A stretch of 64,000 bases of DNA from Anabaena minutissima FACHB-250 (lineage in GTDB: Bacteria > Cyanobacteriota > Cyanobacteriia > Cyanobacteriales > Nostocaceae), in NCBI RefSeq assembly GCF_014697125.1, contig NZ_JACJRG010000004.1, positions 180,462-244,461 of the forward strand, given 5' to 3'. Shown piece by piece: positions 52,970 to 61,712 of the stretch. The notes beneath the pieces were generated by a model. That model had not been told where the DNA came from. It made no database searches and was given only the letters and a program-made list of their open reading frames with translations. Position numbers and translations under genes: made by a program. Within the stretch, counting starts at the first letter, position 1, and each line of letters opens with the position of its first letter.

Positions 52970-54508
52970 TTATGCCTTTGATAAAATCACATCTCCCGAT
53001 AATTTTTGATAGAGAATTGCTCCAGTCCAAAATGTAGGTGCAAAGCCTGGGTATCCAGATGAAGCATTACAAAAATAAAAGTTTTTTAAAGATGTCTCGT
53101 AATTTAATCTACTAATACCCATATTTTGAGGTGTCAGATTAGAACCGTAAGAATTGCCTTTAGGACACCAACAAAATCGCTCATTAGTTGTAGGACTACC
53201 AGTTATTGTAAAAACAAGATATTTTCTGAAATCAGGAATATAGTTTTTCTCTACTACATCTAGAATTGAATTTAAAATCTCTGCTTTTTTTTGCCTGTAA
53301 GCTTTTTTATTAATTTGTTGTAAGTTTTGAAAATAATCATAATTAGCGACTGTCAAAAATTCGATAATTTGGCATCCTTCGGGACAATCGCGATGATGAT
53401 TCGTCATTAAAGTAGGTGTAGTAATGGCAAAACTGGGGTTAGAAAAGTCATGCCTGTCATACATTTGATAGAATGCTTCATTTAAATCCCGATGACCAGT
53501 ATGGAATGTATTCCATTTTCCAAACCCGTAATCGCACAGATCAATATCTTTGACGACACAGTAGGCCATATAGTTGGAAGGAGAATATTCATACTTTAGC
53601 TTCTTAAGTATCTTGCTTGAGAAGTTTTCTATTCCTATCATCTGTGCAGCTTTTTGAGGGTCTATATTGCAGATGATATTTTCGCCATTAAATTCATAGT
53701 TTTGATGATTGATTCTATTAGTTGCTTTAACTCCAGTGATAGTTTTATTAGTGACTATAAAATCAGTGACTTCTAAATTAAGGTGAACTTCTCCGTCATT
53801 TTCTTCAATCACTTTGACTAAAGAATTAATTACATATTCAAAATGCTGTGTAGGATAAAAAGCACCTTTTTGATAGCTAGTAAATAAAATTACCCAGGCA
53901 TAAAAAGAGAGTTGATCAGGAGGTAGCAAAAAGTCCGGCCATTGCAATGCTAAAAGTGTTTGTGCTTCTTGAGGTAATTTGAATTTATTGAAAACATCCT
54001 GAAGCGTACTATTCCAATACATTACGGCAGATGATACTTCAGCTAGATGTTTGAATAATTCACTAGGAATTATTGGTGGGGATAATATCTTTAATCCCTG
54101 ACTAATCTTGTTAACTTCGAGGATAAATTTACGAATCTGCGGGGAATGTTGGGGAAAAAGATGAGATAGCCGCCTGATTAATTCCTGGGATTCTGAAGGA
54201 ATATTCAGTGAGTAGCCAGGCATTCTCATGTGATCAAAACCATCAGGTTCATATCGCTCGAATGTTACTTGTTTATCTATTTCTAATTTCCTGAGAACTC
54301 GATTTACAGTCTGTCCTTCACCGCAGTCCCAAACGTAATGCAGTTGAGCATTAAATTTGTATTTTTTTGCCATTGTAAACGTATGACCAAAACCTCCTGG
54401 ATGCTCATGGGCTTCTAATATCTGCACTTTTTTACCAGATTTTGCCATCAAAGACCCAAAAACCAGTGCTGACAACCCACTACCTACAATCAGGTAATTT
54501 GTTTTCAT
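52970..54508 (-). CDS. Phytoene desaturase / retinol saturase-like flavoprotein
   Basis: A 512-residue FAD enzyme. It begins NYLIVGSGLSALVFGSLMA with LEAHEHPGGFGHTFTM, the dinucleotide motif of the carotenoid isomerase (CrtISO/CrtH), desaturase and retinol saturase group. Other group features are AQLHYVWDCGEG, ENIICNIDPQKAAQMIG and the C-terminal FAD motif NFYFCNASSGYPGFAPTFWT. The substrate may be a carotenoid, retinoid or other polyene, but it is not a clear orthologue of CrtH. The flavoprotein gene downstream and the SDR gene upstream are in the same direction. Confidence 0.82.
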   Translation of the reverse strand: MKTNYLIVGSGLSALVFGSLMAKSGKKVQILEAHEHPGGFGHTFTMAKKYKFNAQLHYVWDCGEGQTVNRVLRKLEIDKQVTFERYEPDGFDHMRMPGYSLNIPSESQELIRRLSHLFPQHSPQIRKFILEVNKISQGLKILSPPIIPSELFKHLAEVSSAVMYWNSTLQDVFNKFKLPQEAQTLLALQWPDFLLPPDQLSFYAWVILFTSYQKGAFYPTQHFEYVINSLVKVIEENDGEVHLNLEVTDFIVTNKTITGVKATNRINHQNYEFNGENIICNIDPQKAAQMIGIENFSSKILKKLKYEYSPSNYMAYCVVKDIDLCDYGFGKWNTFHTGHRDLNEAFYQMYDRHDFSNPSFAITTPTLMTNHHRDCPEGCQIIEFLTVANYDYFQNLQQINKKAYRQKKAEILNSILDVVEKNYIPDFRKYLVFTITGSPTTNERFCWCPKGNSYGSNLTPQNMGISRLNYETSLKNFYFCNASSGYPGFAPTFWTGAILYQKLSGDVILSKA

Positions 54509-54832
54509 CGTTTCTGCAATTAATCACTATGTAAGTTAAATGTGCATTAGCTTAATATGGTTTTCATGAATCCTGAGAAGGATTTCATTCAGGACTAAAG
54601 TCCTTACTACGAACCTGCTGATTAAAATCGATAGGGTTCAGATCAGCTTTGGAGAATAAGTTTGAGTGGCACTTCTACCCAATCTGGGCGATGATTTAAT
54701 TCAGGACCTAGTACCTGTGGGATGAATTGAGCAGGGTAGGTAGGGGGAGCAATTTGATCAAGTTATTACCACCCCTCGATTCAGCAACGCCGATTTATGA
54801 AACAGTCCACTACAACTACTCCTCACTTGGTC
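54509..54832. other. Spacer with repeat end and a protein-like fragment
   Basis: This gap has the single repeat end ACTAAAGTCCTTACTAC at 54594-54610 and the protein-like fragment at 54643-54762 described separately. It splits the SDR from the two flavoprotein genes. No clear terminator was found. Confidence 0.5.
54643..54762 (-). pseudogene. Protein-like relic of an unrecognised gene
   Basis: On the minus strand, about 39 codons read LDQIAPPTYPAQFIPQVLG, PELNHRPDWVEVPLKLILQS and then a TGA, with two in-frame stops (TAA TAA) just upstream. The Pro-rich, ordered look suggests the C-terminus of a lost protein. The family is not identified. Confidence 0.4.
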
Positions 54833-55801
54833 TTAAGAAATTGGTAAGCCAATTTTCTGGGCGGCGTCCTTTGCCATATCCCAGATATGTTGATTAGTCA
54901 TCCCATCTTGAAGTAACCAATTACCACTGATGCCTGTGTAATCTTTCATAGCCTCGAATACGTTGCCATCGGTCTGGGGGGCTGGTTTGTAATCTTGAAA
55001 GTGGTCTTTATCTACTTGAGTTGCCATCATGCGCTCAAAGACATCGGGGGCTAAGGTTTTCTGTAAAAGTGCTAAGTAGACGGCTTGACCAACGACGATT
55101 TCTCTCTGTGGTCTTTCGACTAATCCGGCGATCGCTTCAGCAACTTCTCTGGCAGAATATACAGGTGTCATGGCTTTGGTTTGGCGACCTGTGTAATTGG
55201 CTGCGTGTTGGAATATGGGTGTATCAATAGAACCAGGTAATACGGTGCAGACATGAATATCGGGTGCATGATCTAGATACAATTCCATCCGTAGGGAATC
55301 GGAGAGTCCGCGAATTGCATACTTGCTGATGGTGTAGGGTATTGTGTATGGTTGACCAGTTACGCCGACAACTGAAGAAACATTAATCAAGTTACCGTTA
55401 CCTTGTTCTCTAAAGTAGGGTAGGGCAGCACGCGCACCGTGAATGTAACCAAATAAATTAGTCTCAATTACTCGCCGAAAGGCTTCCATCGGTGCATTTT
55501 CAAACCGCGCAAATAAACTGACGGCGGCATTATTCACCCACACATCCAACCGCCCAAAGGATTCAATGGCGCGGCGTGCTAGTGCTTGCACATCTGATTC
55601 AAATGTAACATCTGTTCGCACTGCCACAGCCCTTGCACCTAGCTGTTCGCACTCTTGAGCAACTTCCCGTAAAGCACCTTCACGCCTTGCAGCTAAGAGT
55701 AATGTTGCCCGTTGTTTAGCGAACTCCAACGCTGTAGCTCGTCCGATGCCGCTTGATGCACCTGTAATGACAATGACTGAACTGTGTATAGGTCGTGGCA
55801 T
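54833..55801 (-). CDS. Short-chain dehydrogenase/reductase
   Basis: A 322-residue SDR. The cofactor motif is ITGASSGIGRATALEFAKQR near the N-terminus, with the NNAAVS (NNAG-type) motif and the catalytic Ser in NVSSVVGVTGQPYTIPYTIS plus Tyr-Lys spaced as YTISK. A C-terminal extension of ~70 residues (PAPQTDGNVFEAMKDYTGIS) is longer than classical 250-residue SDRs. It likely acts on a steroid-, polyol- or lipid-like substrate, but specificity is unknown. The flavoprotein genes lie downstream in the same direction after a 324-nt spacer. Confidence 0.9.
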   Translation of the reverse strand: MPRPIHSSVIVITGASSGIGRATALEFAKQRATLLLAARREGALREVAQECEQLGARAVAVRTDVTFESDVQALARRAIESFGRLDVWVNNAAVSLFARFENAPMEAFRRVIETNLFGYIHGARAALPYFREQGNGNLINVSSVVGVTGQPYTIPYTISKYAIRGLSDSLRMELYLDHAPDIHVCTVLPGSIDTPIFQHAANYTGRQTKAMTPVYSAREVAEAIAGLVERPQREIVVGQAVYLALLQKTLAPDVFERMMATQVDKDHFQDYKPAPQTDGNVFEAMKDYTGISGNWLLQDGMTNQHIWDMAKDAAQKIGLPIS

Positions 55802-56039
55802 ATTCTTTTCTCCTTCCGCAAATTTTCACTCTATTTGATGATTGCTATTTTTTAAGCTGGATTTTTCACCTAGGTTGCTATTATTTCTATTTTCCGAATA
55901 TAAGTTTTAATTTTTAATTATTTATCTCTTTTTTATTACTGTCTTTAGATAGAAGTTCATTAAATATTTGTGATTGAGGCTAAGATACAAATTCTCATCA
56001 GTAAATACTAGGCCATAACAATATTTTGATTTAAATTTT

Positions 56040-56735
56040 CTAGCGACGCTTAAACAAGCCAAATAGAGGAGCAAGAATTACCCCAAAGACAAAGCCTCCT
56101 GCGTGCGCCCAATAAGCGATTCCCCCACCTTCCATGCCAATATTAGAGCGAGCCTGTAAACTGGCGATACTATAAAAAGCTTGTTGGATAAACCAAAACC
56201 CCAGAAAGAAAAAGGCGGGAATTCGGATAGTAGTCCAGATAAATCCCAAGGGAATTAAAGTCAGAACTTGCGCTCTTGGGAAACGAAGAATATATGCACC
56301 TAAAACTCCAGCTATAGCACCACTAGCACCCAAAGAAGGAATCGTCGAATTTTGTGAAAAAAACCATTGAGATAGTGCTGCTAAAACCCCACAGGTTAGA
56401 TAAAAAATTAAATATTTTACATGACCTAAGCGGTCTTCAATATTGTTACCGAAAACCCACAAAAACAGCATATTTCCTGCTAGGTGTAAAAAACCACCAT
56501 GCAAGAATTGAGATGTAATCAAGGTCATCCATTCTGGTATTGCCTGAGTCTCCAAGTTACTAGGACAAGCATTTGAAAGTTGGCATGGTACTAGTGCAGC
56601 CGTGTAAAAAAACCTTTGTAATTGTTGCGGTGTCAGGTTTAGTTGATAAAGGAAAACCAGAATATTTGTGAGAATTAACCCGTAGGTAACATACGGGTTA
56701 ATTGTTGTCGGGTTGTTATCTCGGAGAGGAACCAC
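56040..56735 (-). CDS. Rhomboid-family intramembrane serine protease
   Basis: A 231-residue polytopic protein. Start MVPLRDNNPTTINPYVTY and helices (LILTNILVFLYQL and later) are typical of bacterial rhomboids. The L1 signature HGGFLHLAGNMLFLWVFG, the catalytic Ser in SLGASGAIAGVLGAY and the catalytic His in AYWAHAGGFVFGV are intact, so it should be active. Start is GTG at 56735; no in-frame ATG is upstream. A beta-barrel-like exported protein gene follows on the same strand upstream side at 56771, separated by 35 nt, so co-transcription is possible. Confidence 0.95.
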   Translation of the reverse strand: MVPLRDNNPTTINPYVTYGLILTNILVFLYQLNLTPQQLQRFFYTAALVPCQLSNACPSNLETQAIPEWMTLITSQFLHGGFLHLAGNMLFLWVFGNNIEDRLGHVKYLIFYLTCGVLAALSQWFFSQNSTIPSLGASGAIAGVLGAYILRFPRAQVLTLIPLGFIWTTIRIPAFFFLGFWFIQQAFYSIASLQARSNIGMEGGGIAYWAHAGGFVFGVILAPLFGLFKRR

Positions 56736-56770
56736 AGTAGTTGTTTCTGATAATTGTGACTTGAAAATAC

Positions 56771-57436
56771 TTAGAAATTGTAGCCAACACCTAATAAAAT
56801 TCCGACATCAGTTCGATCAATAAAACTCACATTCACACCACCTGTTGCTGTTATTTGTGGAGTTACAGGTACATCTACACCACCAGAAATTAATGCCCCC
56901 AAAGTGCTATCTCTACCTGTAGAAACTGCAATGCCACCGCCAATATAAGGTGCTACATTCAGTTGAGTAAATTCCAAATTTTCTGTGGGAAAATCTACAG
57001 TAATTGGCACAAGAACAACTGTGTTATCCCCAACTAAAGCCGCAGGACGTGCAGATAAATTTCGTGTCAGTCCGATTTTACTAATCACAGCAAATGAACT
57101 TTCACCTACCCGTGTATCGCCACTCAAGCCAATATTACCAGCCACACCAATATAGCTAGAACCTGAACGTGTGGCTCTACCAGGCTCAAAAGTTTGTGCT
57201 ACCTTCTCAGGCTCAGATTGACTGATTGAGGAAGGTTGTGTTGAATCTATCATCAAGTCAGATGCAGAAGTGTGAGCATTCGCAGGTGTTTCATTTACTG
57301 ATGCTGGCTGATTTGTCAGAGTATTAGCAGAAGTGGAGTTTGTATTTTCAGCACTAGCTGGCAAGATATTACCAATAATAGTCACAGTAGCCAGAGTTAG
57401 CAGAGTAAAAGTACCCTGGAAAAAAGTTGTATTCAT
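56771..57436 (-). CDS. Exported outer-membrane beta-barrel-like protein
   Basis: A 221-residue protein with an N-terminal signal peptide (FTLLTLATVTIIGNILPASA). After a Ser/Thr/Asn-rich low-complexity stretch (about aa 30-85) the C-terminal half shows alternating beta strands (YIGVAGNIGLSGDTRVGES, APYIGGGIAVSTG, GGVDVPVTPQITATGGVNVS) and ends in a C-terminal Phe (GILLGVGYNF), the usual outer-membrane insertion signal. It resembles small cyanobacterial OmpA-like barrel proteins. Function unknown. The rhomboid gene lies 35 nt downstream. Confidence 0.75.
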   Translation of the reverse strand: MNTTFFQGTFTLLTLATVTIIGNILPASAENTNSTSANTLTNQPASVNETPANAHTSASDLMIDSTQPSSISQSEPEKVAQTFEPGRATRSGSSYIGVAGNIGLSGDTRVGESSFAVISKIGLTRNLSARPAALVGDNTVVLVPITVDFPTENLEFTQLNVAPYIGGGIAVSTGRDSTLGALISGGVDVPVTPQITATGGVNVSFIDRTDVGILLGVGYNF

Positions 57437-57691
57437 AAATATTCTTTCCTTTTCATCCTGTTATCTTTATTTTTGACAACAAATGTGATTAGAAAGTGAC
57501 AAATATTCAATGTCCGCTATTATTTTTTCTAAAAAACATATTTAAAATTTATAAATTTGAGCTTGAAAATTAGTCTATTTCTCTACATTGTGAATGTGTC
57601 ATTCTTTGGGTATAAAATATTTAATAATTAACTTCAACCTTTTGATAGTTGATAATTTTAGATTTGTTCACCTGTCACCTATCACCTTTGA

Positions 57692-58969
57692 CTACTTAAG
57701 GGGTAAAAAAATCTGAAAAGTAGACCCCTGATCAACTACACTTTTGACACTAATATGACCAGTATGTGCAGAAACAATTTGTTGGACAATAGATAACCCT
57801 AAACCATATCCACCGGTTTGACGCGTGCGCTTTTTATCCACCCGATAAAACCGCTCGAAGATATGCGGCAAATCAGCTTTGGGAATACCAATACCATCGT
57901 CCATGACTTCAATCACAGCCCAATATGACTGGATAAAAAGCCGCAAGTGAACATGACCACCAGCAGGAGTGTATTTGCAGGCATTATCGAGCAAATTCAC
58001 TACTGCTTGACGCAGCAAGTCAGCATCACCCAGTACAGTCACACTGGTAGTTGGTAAAGTGTAAGTTAGATTGAGATGTTGTGCAGCCTCTTGTGTTGCA
58101 TATTCATCTGCTATCTGTAGAAGCTCAGTCTTTAAGTCAACGTCTTGTAAATATTCAGGAGATAATTGACCAGCATGACGCGCCAGAAATAGCAGATTGT
58201 TCACCAGAGTATTCATTGACTTGGTGACATCAACAATCTTCCCGAATATCTGACGTTGCGCCTCAATATTGTTAGATTTAGACAATAAGCCATATTGAGC
58301 ATTGCTCGTAATTGCCGAAAGAGGCGATCGCAATTCATGGGAAGCATCAGAGGTGAAACGTTGTAGCTGGTCATAACTGTCTCGAATTGGCCGCATTGCT
58401 AGACCTCCCAAACACCACCCAGCTAAACCGATTACCCCTAAAGTTGCTGGTACTATCAACAGCAAAACCAGCCGTAACTGAGCCAGGTCATCTTGCGTTG
58501 GTGCTAGCGGCGTTGCCACTTGGAGATAACCGATGAACAAACTATCCTGGTATACGGGAAGCGTTAATTGACGAAGCCAGATCACAGGGAGTATTTCTTT
58601 TGACGAGTAAAACCTAGTCTTGAGAGTCTTAAATCCTGGCGTTGCTGTAACCTGTGGCTCTGGAATAGTACCGAAAAATTGCACTAGTTGTCCTCTAGTA
58701 TCATACCAACGGGCATATACGAGTTCAGTACCCAATGGTGGTACTTTATTTCCTAAAAGCGGCACGTTCTCTAGGTCGAGCTGTTGATTACCCAGATCGT
58801 ACTTCACGTTTACCGCCATAACTCTGGATTTTTTGTAAAGTAAGCGATCGAGATTCTCCAGATTGTTTAATACCGTTTGGTAGTAAAGTAACCCTGAAAA
58901 AACTACCAAAATACTACCCATCGTTAGGGTAAACCACAAGGCTAGATTGCTACGACTACGGTAAAACAT
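57692..58969 (-). CDS. rppB: Sensor histidine kinase, RppB-like
   Basis: A 425-residue kinase. TM1 (LALWFTLTMGSILVVFSGLL, about aa 9-28), a periplasmic domain (about aa 29-165) and TM2 (VLLLIVPATLGVIGLAGW) precede HisKA with the phosphoacceptor His in SDASHELRSPLSAITS, N box LLDNACKYTPAG, G1 DDGIGIPKADLP and G2 GGYGLGLSIVQQ. It resembles RppB (NrsS) partners of RppA, which in Synechocystis respond to redox or nickel. The matching regulator at 59798-60475 is on the same strand but separated by an opposite-strand gene, unlike the usual rppA-rppB layout. The kinase looks complete. Confidence 0.85.
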   Translation of the reverse strand: MFYRSRSNLALWFTLTMGSILVVFSGLLYYQTVLNNLENLDRLLYKKSRVMAVNVKYDLGNQQLDLENVPLLGNKVPPLGTELVYARWYDTRGQLVQFFGTIPEPQVTATPGFKTLKTRFYSSKEILPVIWLRQLTLPVYQDSLFIGYLQVATPLAPTQDDLAQLRLVLLLIVPATLGVIGLAGWCLGGLAMRPIRDSYDQLQRFTSDASHELRSPLSAITSNAQYGLLSKSNNIEAQRQIFGKIVDVTKSMNTLVNNLLFLARHAGQLSPEYLQDVDLKTELLQIADEYATQEAAQHLNLTYTLPTTSVTVLGDADLLRQAVVNLLDNACKYTPAGGHVHLRLFIQSYWAVIEVMDDGIGIPKADLPHIFERFYRVDKKRTRQTGGYGLGLSIVQQIVSAHTGHISVKSVVDQGSTFQIFLPLK

Positions 58970-59126
58970 GAGACTAGTAACGCTACATGAAAGTCAATCA
59001 ATTTTGGATTTTAGATTTGCAATTTTGGATTGACCCCGACTACAAGGGTGCGGGGCTTGGGGATTTTAGATTGACCATTTTGTGCGGTATTAGTTGTCTA
59101 ATAAAAATCAAAGCGGATTAATATAT

Positions 59127-59732
59127 ATGTTTTTGCCTTACTTGTTAGAAAAATTACACTCTTTAAAGATTGAATATTTGCTACCTCTACCACTGATTCT
59201 AATAGCTTTTGGACTTGGTGGTGAATCATTAACAAACATACTATTAAGTCGTTCTTACCATACACTAGATAAGCTCCAAGCTGATACACAAACATTAAGA
59301 ATACGACTAGCAACTAATGTGGTACTAACCGAAATTAAAATTGAAAAAGAGCAGAGTTTCACCGAATTTAAATTTATGGTAGCAAACTCTGTACTTAAAA
59401 AATTAACATTCAAGATTCCAGTTACAGAATTAAGCAAAGTAAAAGCTATGATTGCTGAAGAGTTAGGACTGTCTGGAGAAATAGCCAGTCTGCAACCTAA
59501 TACACAAATGCAAATTCGTTCTACTTTTCAAGTGCTAGGAATTTTGGCTGAAATTGAAAAAGAACGGGGCCTTACAAAAGTTGAGGTTAATATTACTAAC
59601 TCTATACTGAAAAAGTTAGAATTTGAATTTCCAGTTACAGAATTAAGCAATGTAAAAGCTATGATAGTTCAAGAACTGGGACTTTCTCGTGAAAATGTCA
59701 GGATATTAGTCAGCTATAGAGTAAAAAATTAG
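59127..59732 (+). CDS. Hypothetical protein with an internal duplication
   Basis: A 201-residue protein, unrecognised. The N-terminus has a hydrophobic segment (IEYLLPLPLILIAFGLGGES, about aa 14-33), perhaps a membrane anchor. The rest is a duplicated ~50-residue module: KIEKEQSFTEFKFMVANS, KLTFKIPVTELSKVKAMIAE, ELGLSGE and EIEKERGLTKVEVNITNSIL, KLEFEFPVTELSNVKAMIVQ, ELGLSRE. ATG 59127 is chosen; the frame opens at TTG 59094. The gene is in the opposite direction between rppA and rppB, so it is probably an insertion. Confidence 0.7.
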   Translation: MFLPYLLEKLHSLKIEYLLPLPLILIAFGLGGESLTNILLSRSYHTLDKLQADTQTLRIRLATNVVLTEIKIEKEQSFTEFKFMVANSVLKKLTFKIPVTELSKVKAMIAEELGLSGEIASLQPNTQMQIRSTFQVLGILAEIEKERGLTKVEVNITNSILKKLEFEFPVTELSNVKAMIVQELGLSRENVRILVSYRVKN

Positions 59733-59797
59733 CCCATTATAATTAATTACGAATTACGTAAAGCCTGCGGCATAGCTGGGCGGAGCATTGTGACGAA

Positions 59798-60475
59798 TTA
59801 ATTCTCTGGTATTTTGAGACTGTAACCCATACCATAGATTGTTTTAATCCAATCAGCCGCACCAACTAACTGCAAGCGATGACGTAACTTGCGTACTAGT
59901 ACAGTTAATGCGTTACTTTCTGGCTCTGAACCCCATTGCCACAAACCTTCTTCAATCTGTTCACGGGTTAATATTTGATTACGGTGACGTATTAAGTATT
60001 CTAGCAATTGAGCTTCGCGCGGTGATAATTCCACACTTTTCTGATTGCGTTCAACAGTCAGGTAATTTAGGTGCAGTTGTAAATCTGCAACACTAAGAAT
60101 ATCTCCTACCCAGTGGGGAGAACGCCTCCCTAAAGCGCGTACCCGCGCCAAGAGTTCCACTAAATCAGCCGGTTTGACAATATAATCATCTGCTCCCGCA
60201 TCTAAGGCTGTAACTTTGTCTGGCGTGGTATCCTTGGCTGTGAGCATCAGCACAGGTGTAGTTTTGCCTAGAAGTCGATACTGATAACAAAGACTTAACC
60301 CGCTAATTGTGGGCAACATCCAGTCCAAAATCAACAAATCGTACTCTTTTTTCGACAATAGCCACTGTGCAGTTTCTCCATCTTCAACTCCATCTACAAT
60401 GTATCCAGCTTCCGACAGTACACCCTGCAATGGTTCTAATTGTTCTGCGTCGTCTTCTACCAGTAAGATTCGCAT
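59798..60475 (-). CDS. rppA: OmpR-family response regulator, RppA-like
   Basis: A 225-residue regulator: receiver domain with VEDDAEQLEPLQGVL, phosphoacceptor Asp in LLILDWMLPTISG, LTAKDT and YIVKPADLVELLAR, then a winged-helix Trans_reg_C domain (LSPREAQLLEYLIRHRNQIL, NALTVLVRKLRHRLQL, DWIKTIYGMGYSL). The C-terminal text closely follows the RppA family. It likely pairs with the RppB-like kinase at 57692-58969 on the same strand. ATG 60475 is chosen over TTG 60490. The targets are not visible here. Confidence 0.9.
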   Translation of the reverse strand: MRILLVEDDAEQLEPLQGVLSEAGYIVDGVEDGETAQWLLSKKEYDLLILDWMLPTISGLSLCYQYRLLGKTTPVLMLTAKDTTPDKVTALDAGADDYIVKPADLVELLARVRALGRRSPHWVGDILSVADLQLHLNYLTVERNQKSVELSPREAQLLEYLIRHRNQILTREQIEEGLWQWGSEPESNALTVLVRKLRHRLQLVGAADWIKTIYGMGYSLKIPEN

Positions 60476-60490
60476 ATAAATTTTTGCCAA

Positions 60491-60845
60491 TCAACGTCAA
60501 TAAAATTACTAGCCTCATTACTTATGGTAAGAAAACTTAACCTATTTCCTCTCTTCCATCAGTAATATTCTCATGGAGATGGTGGATGATCTAGGTTTTT
60601 CTGTCGGTTTTAGCTAAAGATCAGGAAAAGTGCTGAGTTAAAAATGCTGTTAGCAGACTGGCGCGTCAGTCCGTACTTTATACTTTACTCAGCACGCTGC
60701 TCAACGCCCCGCTACCGCTAACACAACCGGCTAAACGCCGCGCTACCGCTAACAGCACCCAATACGGTTCGGATAAGATAATTTGCCAAAATAATAATGC
60801 CTGTAGAGACGTTGCAGTGCAACGTCTCTACCGAATCACACAGGT
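60491..60845. repeat. Repeat-rich spacer upstream of rppA
   Basis: This spacer has two copies of the CGCCCCGCTACCGCTAAC element (60698-60724 and 60729-60758; a third is at 497-526) and the 60762-60831 block, which is the reverse complement of 24222-24290. That block ends in a perfect 14-bp palindrome, GTAGAGACGTTGCA-G-TGCAACGTCTCTAC, at 60803-60831. It may also serve as a terminator for the RidA-like gene. Confidence 0.8.
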
Positions 60846-61418
60846 TTAATAAGGGATAAGTCTTCCATTACCTTGTTCTGGAATCACAGCATAAGCATCA
60901 ATCTCAAACAACATACCGTCAAGTGCAAGCCTAGGTACGGGAATAAGAGTGTTTGCTGGTGGATTATTACCCCACAAATTCCCAATTTCACGTCCTAACG
61001 GGATCAATTTATCTTGGGTGTGATCTACTATGAGAACAGTAGTTTTTAGGACATCATTTGGTCTTGCACCAACGGATGCTAAGGCGAAGCGAAGGTTCTC
61101 AAAAGCCTTAACTAACTGCTCTTCAAAGTCGTTAGATACAAGATTTCCTTGCAAATCCGAACCAAATTGACCGGAAATATAGACGGTTCTCGTCCTGGGC
61201 GGCGTAATAGCTACATGACTATAGCCATTTTGAGGGGCATTATATAATGTTGGTGGGTTAACTAATTGCACATCTTTTTTATCTTTAGCAAGCACTTCCT
61301 TTTGCGTTCCTATCACAAAAGTCGTACCTAACCCGCTACCCCCAAGCCACAAAAGTGCATTTCGGCGCGATATTTTTGTTACTAATGAATTTACAGCACT
61401 GGTAATACGTTGAGTCAT
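60846..61418 (-). CDS. Exported RidA-family protein with Tat-like signal
   Basis: A 190-residue protein. Residues ~60-190 form a RidA/YjgF domain (VYISGQFGSDLQGNLVSNDF, LVKAFENLRFALASVGARPN, VLKTTVLIVDHTQ, LALDGMLFEIDAYAVIP). Unlike the normal ~130-residue cytosolic RidA, it has an N-terminal twin-arginine-like signal (ISRRNALLWLGGSGLG) followed by a hydrophobic stretch, so export by Tat is likely. The Arg of the canonical PARS motif needed for imine/enamine deamination is replaced: PPANTLIPV. It may not have the standard RidA activity and may bind small ligands instead. Confidence 0.82.
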   Translation of the reverse strand: MTQRITSAVNSLVTKISRRNALLWLGGSGLGTTFVIGTQKEVLAKDKKDVQLVNPPTLYNAPQNGYSHVAITPPRTRTVYISGQFGSDLQGNLVSNDFEEQLVKAFENLRFALASVGARPNDVLKTTVLIVDHTQDKLIPLGREIGNLWGNNPPANTLIPVPRLALDGMLFEIDAYAVIPEQGNGRLIPY

Positions 61419-61612
61419 TCAACATCCTTAAATATGAGTTGTATCTTTTTGCTCATACTTGGTTCTATTATGTATCTATTTGGGGTAAAAAAGCACTACT
61501 TAATAGACTAATTTCAGTGTTATTACGTAAAAAATATCGATTCAAAATACTAAATTAACAATTCAAAAATTACGAATTACATGATGAAATTGTGTAAATT
61601 TCCCAAAATGAC

Positions 61613-61662
61613 GTAGGCACAATTCATGTAGCCGAAAGCTACCCGTAAGGTATTGTGCCTAC
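61613..61662. repeat. Dispersed hairpin repeat, copy 2
   Basis: GTAGGCACAAT ... ATTGTGCCTAC bound an element containing TGTAGCCGAAAGCTACCCGT, related to 48067-48115. It lies between the glucose-dehydrogenase-like SDR gene and the RidA-like gene and can fold into a long hairpin. Confidence 0.85.
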
Positions 61663-61712
61663 TAAGGATTTCGGGAAACGCATAATTACATTTGGTCGAT
61701 GTTTAATACGTC

